Positions 1 to 11,888 of a stretch of 64,000 nt of DNA are shown here, piece by piece. The stretch's first letter is position 1; each line of letters opens with the position of its first letter. Location of the stretch: contig OY992834.1 of assembly GCA_963921425.1 (NCBI GenBank), forward strand, positions 16,246,164 to 16,310,163. The letters are read 5' to 3'. The notes under the pieces are model-generated. The model was not told the origin of the DNA and searched no databases. It saw nothing but the letters and a program-made list of their open reading frames with translations. This DNA comes from Dryas octopetala. Lineage: Eukaryota > Streptophyta > Magnoliopsida > Rosales > Rosaceae. The position numbers were made by a program, and so were the translations under genes.

Positions 1-3000
1 AATTTGAAGGGAAAAAAGGCAACGAAATGTGCAGCGCATGTAGTTGGAGCTAGCCGCTCAGTGTTGTCTCGACAGTCCTGCTTACCTTCATCCTTGAACA
101 AGCTTGGCAAGCGCAAGCGATCAGATGGATGTAAAACCAAGTCTAGATTAAACTATAGAAGATCCGTGCTTAGAAACTATACAAATTTCAGTAAAAGTGG
201 TCTTCCTCAACGATTTCTATATCAAGAAGCTGGGGAGTGGATTGATTATCCGCAAGAAATTGTTGACTTGGTTAGGGAGCATTTTCGACTGAAAAATGCA
301 GCAGTGGAGTTGAATTTCAATGGGTGTCATTTCTTGCTGGATATTCTATATATGATTCAGGTGGAATTGAAAACAGGTTTGCTGAAGCAAATTGCTTGGA
401 TTGATGAAGCAGGTTGCTGCTTTTTTCCAGAGATTCATTCTGGTTATTTAGAAATGCAGAAGTACTGTCAACCTGAGTTAGAGAATGATTCACCTGTTGT
501 GTTACCAGAGCCAAATGAGACCCGTGAGATCAAATTGCATCTTGAGATTGGAATAACTGGATTAAAAAGTTCTAATACAGAGGAATGCGTTGAGGAGTCA
601 AATAGTCATGCTAAGAGGGCCAAAATTGAACAAAATCCTCCTGGTAATGGCGATGACCTTGAAGTCAGTGACTACTGCGACCAAAAATCAGATGCCAAAA
701 TCCAGGAGGCAAATGGGAAAATTCAAGGGTTCGGTGAAAATATGATGACTGAGTCTCAAGTTGTGTCAGAAACACTGGATTCTGATTTAGTGCGAGACAT
801 GTTTGATAAGGGCATTGGTTCATTCATGACTGCAGATATATTAGAGATTAAGCACTGCTCTAATCATTTGATGCAAGCTAGACTTGAGCTCTTCCGAAAG
901 CAGGTTGAAAAAACGAACAAGTATCGTGGGAATCCAAATGTCCAATATTGTTGGATGGCTGCTACGAAAGATGCAGTATCTAACATCATGCTATATGGGC
1001 TTGGCCATGGTGATGCTAGAATTATGTCCTCATATGGCCTTGGAGTTCACCTGACACCTGCGAATTATGCCCACATCAGGTTTGCATATATTTTCAGTCT
1101 ATCAATTTATATGTTAAAGGAATTTTCAGGGAACTATGAAGCAGAATATAACTATAGGCTACATCTAGTCTGATATCTGTTGTGTTAACTTTGTTTTATT
1201 AGATGTAAAGTACTGGACATTTGTATAGTTCTTGCTTTGCTTTTTCCTTTTCCCATCCTATCTCTCATTTTATTTTTAGGTCCAAATTTTGGTGCTGTTG
1301 CAAGTACTTTTGCTTATTTTTTGTATTCTGCTGTGTAGTCTGATTTTATCAGATGGTTTACTACTTTTTTTCTTTACAGTGCCAATTATTGTGATGATGA
1401 CGAAAATGGGGTAAGATACATTGTGTTATGCCGTGTTATATTGGGAAATGTTGAAATTGTCAATGCTGGATCTGGACAGTGTCATCCCAGTTCTGGACAT
1501 TTTGATAGTGGAGTTGATAACCTTCAAGATCCACGCCATTTTATAGTTTGGAATATGAATATGAAAACCCATATTTTTCCGGAGTATGTTGTCAGTTTCA
1601 AGACCTCGTCCAAGGATGAAGGTGGTACATCTCTCCTCATATGCTATTTACTTGTTTAATTTTTAGTGCTTAATGTCTTTGGAACATAATAAAATGATTG
1701 TGAAGCCCTATGGAGTGTATGCATGGTTCATTATGGTATTTAAGTATTTTTGACAAAACACTTTTAAAATGGTTTAAACCAAGTGAGCTATCCTTTTTCG
1801 GTCATGCTGTCTATACTTGTGAATCAATGGTCCTAGTCTCTTTGGCTGGTTTATGAAGACCTTTTGGTTCATGGAGACCGTTTCTTAGATTGATTTTGGT
1901 AAAAAATTATAAGTATTGGACCACTAGAACTTTTTGTTGCTACTACAGGGGCTGTTGTTACAGAAAGCAGAGCTCATCTGTGTGATGGGTGTCCAGGCCA
2001 GTTGCAGTTCAACTGCTTGCCAATTGAATGGGTAAGCCTTACATCACTTTAGAATTTTAATTCACTGTTGGCTATTTTGACTTCTCATCATAGCATTGAA
2101 CTCTTGCTTGCAATCATCATAAAATTCATTTTCTTTGCCTTGGTATGTTGATGTGCAAGTAATTTTTTGTGCACACCCAAATAAAATTAGAAGGGGGAAC
2201 TTGGTGTGATTTTGGTACTGTAGATAGCCCCAAGCTTGCTCTTAAACTCATAGACTTAACCCAACTTCTTGTGGCCAACAAAAAAAATTTCTTTTTCAAG
2301 TACTTCGTCCAGTTCACAAGTTTACAATATGGCTTGCCAAAAACCAGGTTTTGTTTAGTCATGGACTCATTGTTGGTCTGATTTCTAGGTGCCATCAAGT
2401 TCTTTTAACCCATAATTATGTTATTCTGTTAAATTTAGTAGGCCTTATTAGAGCAAAACTGGACTTGCTTACAATTTCTGTTAATGTGACAGATTTGCCT
2501 TTACAAAAACGTTGGTGCATTCTCTTAGTGGAATTTAGGGTTGTTTTTAGCTTGATAATAGAGGCTTGAACTGGTGCAAGATTAAAGGCTCTTTCAACGC
2601 CAAAAAATGTTATTGGTGATGTTCCAGATGAGTTGGATGTGTTAGGTACAATGACTTGTGGAATGTACTAGTTCTGAGTCAAAGGATGCAGTTGCTGGTG
2701 GAACTCCTTTGTGCTATTCTTTTATGTATAATTAGTTTGCCCATTGATCACTTAAGGAGAGTTGTAGTCTCCGGGTGTTGATCCTGAGCAATTCATTTTG
2801 TTGGTACTTTTCTGACTCTTTTGTAACACCTTGATACCTGTCATTTCTTTTCCTGTAGGGGAGACATTCTCAGCCAGGTTTAGAATTTAATAAGAGATGT
2901 CAGGAAAAGCCTGTGAGCCCTGGTTCAAGCTCTTCGACAACTCCAAAATCCCCATGGATGCCATTTGCAATGCTATTTGACGCTATTTCAAAAGAAGTTG

Positions 3001-4612
3001 CTCCGAAAGATATGAAATTGGTTAATCTTCACTATGACCTACTCAGGGTATGTAATTTTGCTTTTTCAATTTGTAGATGTTTGTAACAATTCCACATGTA
3101 ATTCTAAATCTTGTTGGCTATTTTATTAGAGCAAGAAGATCAGTCGAGATGATTTCATTAAGAAGTTACGAGCAATTTGTGGAGATGACCTGTTGAGGTC
3201 AAGCATAATGAGTCTTCAGTGCAAGGTACAGTCCTTATATTTGTGATCCATTTGCGAGTCATTGCATGATTTTGGTTGTAGTTTGTGGATCTATGAAGCA
3301 TGGATACTTCAATTTTCTGGTCTGTGGAGTATCCGATACGGATACGGATACGATACGGCTAGGATACGGCAAGATACGTATCCGATACGGATTTTGAAGT
3401 ATCCTTTGACTTTTTGCAAGTTTGACTTTTGGATACGGCAGGGATACTTGGTGGATACGGTCAAGATACGTTTTGGGCTGTTTTTTAATTTTTTTTCAAG
3501 AGATCGACTTCTGCAGCTCTTTTGCTTGTTTTATTCTGTTTTTTTGCAGCTTTCTTTTGTTTGGATGAAATTTTGCATCCATAAATGGTGAAACAATTAA
3601 AACAACTTTAATGTTTCTTTACATATAGATCTCCCGTGTCCTTGCCTCCTTGGTTTTGTATGAAATAGTTATTAATCTCTGGTTCAAAATCAAACCCATG
3701 TATACTTGCAGTACATTGATTAAATTAACATTGCATATTTGCATCAGACAATGGTAATTTGGTAAAAGCAAATTAATTAATTATGTATATATGGCATCAT
3801 AGATATATTATATATATATATATATATGTTTTTACCATATGTATGTGTAAAAATATCAATTAGGATACGTTCTATGTTTTGTGTTTTATTTGGGTCATGA
3901 ATTATGTTTTGTGAGATATTTGAGACATGTTCTATGTTTATTTGGTTATGTTTAGCATAAGACATTATAACTTATTTCTCTTTTGATATTTGGATTATGT
4001 TTTGTTGAAAATGGTGCTATTTGATGATTAAGTTTTGGTTATTTCTCTTTTATTTGTTATTTAAATTAATTTTAGTATAGATAAATATAAATATATATTA
4101 TTTTAATTGCTGTATCTTTGCCGTATCCCGTATCCTAGTTTTTGGAGATTTGCCATATCCCTGTATCGTATCGTATCCCCGTACCCGTATCCGTATCCGT
4201 GCAATATAGTTGTGAATAGTCATGTGGATCAATGTGTACGTGAGCATGGCAGACGTTTGTGGTTGGCCAGTGGAGGTTTGTTGCTTCGCCAACTTGATTT
4301 TCTAGTGCACTCGGATGCTATATGTCCGGCCAATCACCTTTTGCTTTTTCCTGGTTTTTTTAACCCTCTCATACTTTTTGTAAATCGACTTATAATTGGT
4401 TTTAATGTTTCCTTTTGAAAAAAAATTCTTGTGTTCAGTGATTTTTTGTTCCAAGTCTATGAAATGTCGAATGAGGCATTTCATGATGAATATTTTTGCA
4501 TTTATTTGGAAATTATAGTTATAACCCTTGCTGGTCAATTTCACAGATCCCACCCAGATCTGCATGCCCTTTGAAAGTGCCAAAGCAGGAACAAGAATTT
4601 GATGCTATTTGA
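1..4612 (+). CDS. RCD1-like: RCD1-like protein (WWE, PARP-like and RST domains), copy A, 5' end outside window
   Basis: Exons read as <1-1079, 1380-1621, 1949-2031, 2859-3047, 3130-3225 and 4547-4612 (stop TGA), giving 584 residues in the window; alignment with copy B suggests about 18 N-terminal residues lie to the left. Visible parts in order: a basic nuclear-localisation-like stretch (GKRKR), a WWE domain at about residues 57-147 ending near [14 protein letters not shown], an acidic variable linker, a PARP-like fold spanning the exon 1-2 junction, and an RST domain in exons 4-5 starting near [15 protein letters not shown]. In this family the RST domain binds transcription factors and WWE is a protein or poly-ADP-ribose interaction module; the proteins are nuclear regulators of stress, hormone and developmental responses. 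By my alignment the PARP catalytic set is not canonical: Leu (YGLG) replaces the first His and His (HFIVW) replaces the Glu. All exon phases match copy B. The frame is open throughout, so it looks functional. Confidence 0.9.
3330..4200. mobile_element. Foldback element with GATACG-rich inverted ends, inside intron 5 of RCD1-like A
   Basis: The left end (3330-3470) is built of repeated TATCCGATACGGATACGG-type words. The right end (4118-4200) carries their reverse complement, reading CCGTATCCCGTATCC and CCGTATCCGTATCCG. The AT-rich middle, with an AT microsatellite near 3808-3828, has no coding potential. This is a non-autonomous inverted-repeat transposon; hAT is possible, but I could not confirm a target duplication. 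It accounts for most of the 1.3-kb intron. Confidence 0.6.
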
Positions 4613-5394
4613 TGAGGTTACGGTGGTTGGATCTCTCACTTCCATTGGGGTCGTTTGATGTTTGGTAACGTTGCTGCTTTGCCCCTAAATGTGTCGACAT
4701 GATGTGAACCATATAACTTTGGACATATGAATTGTTCTACCGTTCTTTAAGTTGGTTTTCTTCATAAAATTTTGTGTTGATGTCTTTGAACTGAAATTGT
4801 TGTTTCAGCTGTGGAGTTTAAGCTGAATTGGGTTGAGAAATGGCAGTAAAACTCAATGTTCAGCTAAGTTTTTCAGCAAATTAAGGAGCCTTGAAATTTC
4901 AAATCTGGTAAATCTATTTGTTTAAAATTTTTGGGATTACGTACCCTTTCAATTCAATTAACTATGGCTGGATGTGTTGGCCAAGTATGTTTGAGAATCA
5001 GTTAAATTGTGAGTTGAGCTGAAATTTAAGCGATATGGTACCTGCCGTTTGAATAGCCACAAATTAGAAGCTTTATGTCAAGCTTTTGTTCTTCTGGAGT
5101 AGGCTGGGGAGCATTTGGTATAATGGTTTGGTGACTGAAATTCTATGAGTGCCTATAGACTATTTCTATGAGTTTGGAAATTGATTTTTTTTTCTTTAAA
5201 AGAAATTGTGGCTTGTTCTAAAATAGGAGGTTAAAGAAAAATAAAAGAGATGGTATGCTTTCTCTGGTTTTAAGAAGATTATAGGTGAAGCATATATACC
5301 GATCTATATGATTTACATACATTAAAGTCAGTAATTGAGCATTTTGTATTATGAGATGGCACCTCCAATGTCCAATCTTAATAAAAAACAAAAA
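4613..5394. other. 3' flank of RCD1-like A, no gene seen
   Basis: AT-rich sequence containing the presumed 3' untranslated region of RCD1-like A and unremarkable spacer. Only short chance reading frames occur. Confidence 0.5.
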
Positions 5395-5715
5395 CAAAAA
5401 ATAGTACCATTAGCCTCCCATCTTAATGATACGGTATCAAGACCTGCAATATCAGTTTTCCAAGGATTTTATGGTCATGTTTGGCTCGTCATACTTCTAA
5501 GATGTATGGAGACATACAGTGTCAAGACCTGCAATACCGTATGTGGAAAACTGATCAAGACATAAGAATTTTTCTTATGACAATATGAGTTTGCCAAGAC
5601 CTGCAGTTTTCCGAGACAATATCAGTATCAAGACCTTTCAATTTGTGGAAAACTGATATTGTCAATATCATTTTATCGTCATACAGTATCAAGACCTGCA
5701 ATACCATTTGCCATT
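5395..5715. repeat. Cluster of direct and inverted 'caagacctgca' repeats
   Basis: The phrase TCAAGACCTGCAAT occurs near 5437, 5522 and 5690, with shorter forms near 5596 and 5630. It is accompanied by TGGAAAACTGAT and its reverse complement ATCAGTTTTCC. The repeated, partly palindromic words suggest a degenerate foldback element. No coding sequence. Confidence 0.4.
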
Positions 5716-5918
5716 GTTTGGAGAAAGACTAGCCAAAGAATAAAATTTGTGTGGCAGCCTGGAAGGGTTCTTTAAGGATGGTATAGGGCATCTAGTTAGG
5801 AAGACATGATAAAATCTTACTCAAACCTGTTAAATCTTACACGAATTTTTAACAGAAAGTTTGGTGTTCAAGGTTAGTTTATTTGGAAGGAAAAAATAAT
5901 GCCTGTTGTAGAAGATTA

Positions 5919-6216
5919 GGGAGGTGTCCTCAACTTAGATTTGGATTTTAAAAGTTTAATGAAATTTAGATGTCTCTAATTCATATTTTAATAAATTCCA
6001 AAGAAATCAAGGTGTCCCCAACTCAGATTTTAATGGATTCCAATGAAATTCAGATGTCCTAAAAAAGTCATGAATTTTATGAAGTGAAGGATTTTAATGG
6101 ATTTGGATGCATTTTTTACATATAACAAATTTCATGAGAATTCACTAAATTCCCTTGGATTTTGATAGATTATATGGATTTTAAAATTCATTAAAATCTG
6201 AGTTGGGGACACTCCT
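5919..6216. mobile_element. Tourist-like MITE (PIF/Harbinger type) with TTA target duplication
   Basis: The left end GGGAGGTGTCCTCAACT and the right end, read in reverse complement, AGGAGTGTCCCCAACT form terminal inverted repeats. TTA flanks both sides (5916-5918 and 6217-6219), the duplication expected for PIF/Harbinger. The 298-bp interior is AT-rich and non-coding, with internal copies of the 'gtgtccccaactcagatttt' word. Confidence 0.65.
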
Positions 6217-6362
6217 TTAGTGTTTAGGAGAAAAACACAGAATGCAGTGGAGAAAAAATGATTCTCATTACTCGATTAATTTGATGGGAAATTTTGTGAA
6301 ATAATCTCTTTTAATGCTAGACTTACTTTTTTGACCCTTAACCCTCAAATTATTTTTTTTTA

Positions 6363-7582
6363 GAGCTGCTATTTGCATTTTTTTTTTCTTTTTGCACACA
6401 TTTTTCTCACTTTTTCTTACTTCACACTCTCATACTTCTCACACATAATAATTTTTTCACACACATCCCTCCCAATTACCATAATATCCTTATTTTATTC
6501 ATTTCACAAAATTTCTCACCACAACACACTCTATCAACTCAAGACAAAAAAAAAAAAACAAACAAACAAACACACCCAGCCCCTCCCCTAGAGGTGTACA
6601 AAGGGCCGGGCCGGGCCATTTAAAGTCGGCTCATTCCGTGCTTCATGCCGTGCTTGGGCCGGCCCATTTAATAATCGGGCCGGGCCAATTATTTTAAACC
6701 TTAAGCCTAGCCTGGCCCATGACCCACCCAATAATGAGTCGGGCCGGCCTGATTAATTATTTTAAGTTTTTATTATTGTTTAATAAATCAAATAGTTTTT
6801 TATGTCATTCCATTTTCTATTAAATTTTTTAATTTTCTGCTGCTTTCATTCCATTTTCTATCTAATTTCACCACAAAAATCAAAATTAAAAATTGAAACA
6901 AGGCTAATAGTAAATTAAAAAAAAATTTGAAAAATACTAGTATAAACGGGTCGGCACAAACTCATAATGGGCTCGGGCCAGGCCGGCTCAACGGGATAGA
7001 AAACATTGGCCCAGTCCGGCCCATATGTATGGGTCGGACTTAACCTGACCCATATGTATGGGCCGACTTAACCTGGCCCACTTATTAACGGGTCGGGCCG
7101 GGCCCTTACCGGATTTGGGTCGGCCCGACCCATTGTACACCTCTACCTTCCCTCTTCCACCTCCTTCCCCCTTTCACCCGACCCACCCAATCCCTCTCTC
7201 TCTCTTTCTCTCCCCCTATCCCCCTCTCTTTCTCCTTCCCTCTCCCTTCTGAACATCCACCTTGAAAAAAAAAAGTTGCAACTGGTTTGGCAGACCAGTG
7301 CCGAAACTGGTTGTTTCGTTCAGCAAGTACCCATTGAACAATCTTGTTTTATTCGGCGAGTACCTGCCGAACGAAACTAACATTTTCAGCAGTCATCCAC
7401 CTCTTGGGGGTTTGGGTTTCAAAGAGAGAAAGAGGAGGGGCTGAGGTTGGGTTTCGGGGAGAGAGAGAGAGAGAGAGAGAGGAGGGGATGAGGGTTTGGT
7501 GGGGAGAGGGGAGATCGAGGGAAGCGGCGGGGAGGTCGTCGGTCTTGAAGGGGTAGGGCGGGAAGGAGAGAGAAAGGGAGAT

Positions 7583-7614
<32 letters not shown>

Positions 7615-7892
7615 TGGGCGGGCCGGGTTGGTCGCCAGTCTTGACGAGGCAGGCTTGGGCTGGGGTGGTCGCCGTTGGCGGGGTGGTTCCTGTCGAGCTT
7701 GGGTCTGGGGTGGGGGGTGCTGTGACGGGAGAGAGAATGAATGAGAGATGGAATGAGAGATAAAAGGATGTGGGTTTTGGGTAATTTTGTTTTGGGTGTT
7801 TTTATCATTTCACAAATTAAGTTTTTGGGGTGTGCAAAAAGAAAAAAAAGAGTGTGCAAAAAGAAAAAAAGGAGTGTGCAAATAACAGCACT
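6363..7892. mobile_element. Inverted-repeat element with 'tatttgca...gcaaata' ends, carrying a nested hAT MITE
   Basis: The left end near 6363 (GAGCTGCTATTTGCA, then a T-run and CTTTTTGCACAC) is matched by the reverse complement of the right end near 7892 (AGTGCTGTTATTTGCACAC, T-run, CTTTTTGCACAC). The interior has GA-rich and CT-rich microsatellites (7456-7482 and 7588-7613). Proline-, serine- and arginine-rich frames here are low-complexity artefacts. Flanking T and A runs hide any target duplication. Superfamily not assigned. Confidence 0.5.
6589..7145. mobile_element. hAT-type MITE with TAGAGGTGTACAA ends
   Basis: The ends are TAGAGGTGTACAA and TTGTACACCTCTA, exact inverted repeats of 13 bp. 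The inner flanks are rich in GGGCCGGGCC words. The adjacent 8-mers, ccctcccc (6581-6588) and ccttccct (7146-7153), match at 6 of 8 positions, a worn hAT-style duplication. 557 bp, non-coding, inserted in the pyrimidine-rich part of the surrounding element. Confidence 0.65.
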
Positions 7893-8305
7893 TAAAAAAA
7901 AAAAAAAAAAAACCTTTTCAGCATGTGCCATGTCTATTATACCCATGATATAAATATCTTCGCATTATAGGTCATTTTCTTCATTCTACTCTCAGTCTGT
8001 TTGTCTCTCTTCCCTTCTCTCTCTCCACTACCAGATCTGAAAATCTCTATCAAAACCCATCATCATCATCTGACTCTTCTCGCTCAACTATAATCTTCTC
8101 TTTAGATGATGATGATAATAACTTATATTATCCCACACCGACCCATCTCTCTTTCTTCTCTTGATCTCTTATCTTTTATGTCTTTTTCTTATCTCTTATC
8201 TCTCTTTTCTATGTTTCTCTTTTCTCTCTATCTTCTCTCTCTGCGAATTTGGAGTTACACCATTATCGATTTTAGCAGAGCCAAAGATTTGGGATCCATT
8301 AATTG
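7893..8305. other. Pyrimidine-rich stretch resembling a gene leader, no gene
   Basis: After an A-run comes a TATA-like GATATAAATA (about 7948) followed by CT-rich sequence with CATCATCATC words, as in a plant 5' leader. No convincing reading frame follows, and transposon-like sequence begins near 8306. It could be an orphaned promoter or leader fragment. Confidence 0.25.
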
Positions 8306-8815
8306 TGAGGTCAGGGCCGGTCCAAGAAACTAGGAGGCCCTAGGAGAAAATCAAAGTTGAGGCCTTTTGAATAAACAAAAAAAATTAATAATAAAAAATT
8401 GTTGGACAAAAATTTACCACCCAAAGTTCCAAACAATCTTTTACTGATATCTCTAACAAATTTTTTTTATAAATAAAAACTAATTGAACAAGAAAAGCAA
8501 GAACAAAAAAGAGATAGAGAAAGAAGACATGGAAAGAGATAAGAGAGTGAGAGAAAAACTAGTGAAAAAAAGTTAGATGTTACTTTATTATAATAAGCCT
8601 TATTTTAAAGAAAAATACTCATTTATAACAAAAAAGATTGGACTGTTTTATTTTAAAAAGAGAGGCCCATCTATTTGAAGGAAGGAGGAGGAGTCCAAAT
8701 ATGGGCTTAAAAAAAAAAAAAAAAACAAGTGAAGATTAAATCCACACAAGAAAACAAATAAAGAAGACATTTTATTTTTTAGTGGATTTAAAAACTAGTC
8801 GACAATGAGGCCCTA
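8306..8815. mobile_element. Relic of a 'GGCCGGTCC' family DNA transposon
   Basis: Starts with CAGGGCCGGTCCAAG followed by AGGCCCTAGGAGAAAAT. The same style of end occurs near 38583 (GGTCGGTCCTTAGATTTTG) and at 54858-55045. Ends of this kind are common in plant hAT-like elements. AT-rich, non-coding; right limit uncertain. Confidence 0.35.
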
Positions 8816-9077
8816 TACTCAAGGTGTTAAATTTCGATTTTTGGGGGTTTCGAAATTTTAACACAAAACTAACAAAATTTCGTCCTAATTTCGACGATTT
8901 CACTGAAAATTTTGAAATTTCGGCGAAATTTTCAGCTCGGGGAGGCAGAAACCAGAGGGAGAGGGGAGGAAGAGGCGAGCTGCCCTCGTCGCCAGCCATC
9001 GCCGGAGGCAGCAGATCGAATGGCAACGTCGCCGGAGGCAACAGATCGAAGAGAGATCAGAGGGTGATTGGGCAGGG

Positions 9078-9082
9078 AGGAG
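9078..9082. repeat. Target-site duplication AGGAG, left copy, of the solo LTR
   Basis: AGGAG directly before the TGTAATGACCC start of the LTR, repeated exactly at 11889-11893 directly after its CA end. Confidence 0.75.
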
Positions 9083-11888
9083 TGTAATGACCCGACCCAA
9101 GTTTCGTTCTTTTATATAAGACCAAGTTAAATTTCATTCGGTGGTGATCCAGTTGGAAAGTTTAATTTGAAAGAGACTTATAACTTTAATAAGAAATTGG
9201 GTAATCAAACGGGAAATTAAGGAAAGATAAAACTTAAAAAAAAAAAAAAGTTTCAATAGACGGGGGTAATGAAAGTAGTAGTTCATAACGTATTTCCGAA
9301 GACGGAATTTAAATTGGGACCACGGTTTGAGAGAGTGGAGCGTAACATTTTAGGGGCAATTTTGTCCTTTCACAAGAAAGTTCTAGAATTTTTTTTAGTA
9401 TTAAAACCGAATTTCTCTAGAAACCCCCACCATTTACTCAACACACCCCCTATCTCTCTCTCTCTCTCACTCTCCCGTCTACTCCTCCTCTGCGCCACCA
9501 GCAACCAGCGACAAGCCGGCCAGTTCTGGCCAGTTCCAGCCGACGTTGAGCAGCTGACAACCTTCCCCAGCCGCCAGCACCACCAGCCCAGCCACCCCCA
9601 GCCCCGGCTGCAGCGAACAGCCTAGAAACGAGCTAAAAGGCAGTCGACAACCCTTTCAAAATCCGGCCAGTTTTCTACCCCATTTTCCACGAAATTTTGG
9701 GGGTTTTTCCTCTCTAGGTAATGGGCTCCCTTTCTCTTTAAATTGCTGTTTAAAAACTTGAGAAATTAGAGTTTGATTTTTGAGCATTCGAGACCATTTC
9801 GGGTTTCCTAAGAAATTCGAAGTTGGAGGAGTATTCTTGATGGGTTTGAGATGATTTTCACTCTAGGAACTTTAAATTTAGGATTAGGATCATAAATTTT
9901 GAGAAATTTCAAGGAAATATAGAAAAAAAAAAAAATTTGAAAAATTTGGGTTGGAGGTGTTATGCCCAAATCGGGTTAATGGAGAAATTGGCAATAGGAG
10001 GTGTTTCTAAATGCTTTGTTGGACAATTTTAAACCCTTAGAATTCTTAGTTTCTGTTATAAGTGAATTAAGTAAGGAAAAATTAGAAAATTTGAGGAAAT
10101 GGGAATGAAGAAAAATTTGCTTAACTTGGTAGGATTAGATTTGGGTTATAGAAGTATATAGAAGGATATTCTAGTTGTTTCCAAGTTGTTGAAGGCGTCG
10201 TATGATTGGTGAATTGAAACGAGACCAAAGAAATCAAGAGAAGAACACTTAGGTTCACTCCCACACTTTAATTTCTGTTCTGTACCAAGTCTAATTTATG
10301 TTTCGTATTATTGGTTGTTCCAGGTGACGCTCCCGAGACCGGTGGTGATCCATCCGGAGACCGACACTAGGCTCCAATATTGTGAGTGGATTTTCTTTTG
10401 CTTGCAAAATTTATGGGTTTTATGGTTTTTATATTACTTTTGAAATTTTGAGTTAAATGATGAAATAATGAATTGAGTAAAGTCTGTTTTGCATTAATAA
10501 ATTTTAGATGGATTGAATTATTTGTCATTTTGATCTTTGGGTATAAAATCATATATATATATATATTTGGAACCAAGAAGGGTTTATGAGATTTCGGTAA
10601 AATAATCTCGAAAACTTATCGATTTGGAAAATAAAGGATTATATTTGAATTATTATGAATACTTATGTTATATTAAAAAGTTTTGTTATAAATGTTTTAA
10701 GTTTTAGAGCTTAAGGGTTATCAAATGTTTAAACAAATTATTTAAATGCCGTCTAAGTACCCACCGATTATTAAGCTAAGTAGGTCCTCGGGACCCATCA
10801 CGGCACACACATAGGCTTTGGGCCGTGTGCCGGGATGCCTCGCCCTTTGGGGGTAGTCTACGTGCACGTACGATACTTTGGTTTGTTGTACAACGGCGAA
10901 TCGACGGTACAAGGGCCACCGTAAGTCCACTTGTATGACGGCGTTGCGACGATGCGGGTGGAAGGTTATGTAAACGGTCCGCTTGGTGCGATGGGTTTAT
11001 AACGGTACCAATGTGGAGCCCGTCAATTGGGTGCTTATATGGCCAACGTTTTTACGAAAAACTTTATTAGATAACAAAAAAAAATATTTTTAGTTATTTC
11101 CTATTAGTTCAAGACTCAAAAAAAGAGGTTTTAGCTAGAAATTTTATAAGATATGGCATTTCTATTACTTCCATTATTTTCTATATTCAAAAGGAATTTC
11201 AAAGTTGAAGTTGTTATATAAAACCTTTCTATGGAATTATGTTGATGATGTAAGGTTTTTGTTAAGTTGTGAAAGAGTTCATTACAAAGAATAATTGATA
11301 TATTTCTTTCTTTGATCATTTGGGAAAAGTTTCAAAACGTATTTTAAAATGGGAGAATTCTATTGTGTTTGTGAAATTAAGAATTATAATAAATGTTCTA
11401 CTTTATTAATTTTGTTTATCTTTTGACTTGTTCATCCACTCACTGAGCCTTTCTCACCGTGAGTAATTTTTTTGTGTTTTAATGGTTCCCCCAGGTGGAA
11501 GCGGCAGCCAGTCATAATTATCGCGTCGAGGCGAGCTTTCTCTTTTCATTGTATAGTGTAGGATTTCCTTTAAACCTTAACTTGTAGTTGGTTCTGATGT
11601 TTGGTTGTAACCTTATAAATTTTGTAAACTTTATGTTGGGTCGGATACCCAATTTGGTTGTGGTAGGGAAGTTGGAAACTTAGAAATGTGTTTTGACAGG
11701 TTTATGAAATTGGATAAGTGCTATTTTTAGGGGAGATGATGCCGAAATTTATATAGATTACTTCCTAAGTTATGATAGGATCTCTAAAAATAAGTTAAAG
11801 TAAGAAAGCGGACCCTATATCCGAGGGATGTGGGACCCCACAGGACTGCCTCGAAATTTAATTGAGAGCTCCGAGGTCGGTCCTGTCA
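9083..11888. mobile_element. Solo LTR, Ty3/gypsy-like, related to the 23.7-30.0 kb element
   Basis: Starts TGTAATGACCCGACCCAA, close to the start of the LTRs at 23745 and 27214 (TGTAACGACCCGACCCAA), and ends ...GGTCCTGTCA: a TG...CA unit of 2806 bp with AGGAG duplicated on both sides. No primer-binding site or polypurine tract adjoins it, so it is what remains after LTR-LTR recombination. The CT-rich, then proline-codon-rich part near 9445-9620 matches in style the leader of the younger LTR. A GC-rich structured block at about 10800-11040 includes an 8-bp stem, CGGCACAC at 10801-10808 with GTGTGCCG at 10825-10832. Not a host gene. Confidence 0.8.

Noticed and set aside
7419-7946. A 175-residue Ser/Leu/Pro-rich frame on the minus strand
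   Set aside because: Produced by CT/GA microsatellites and T-runs in a non-autonomous transposon.
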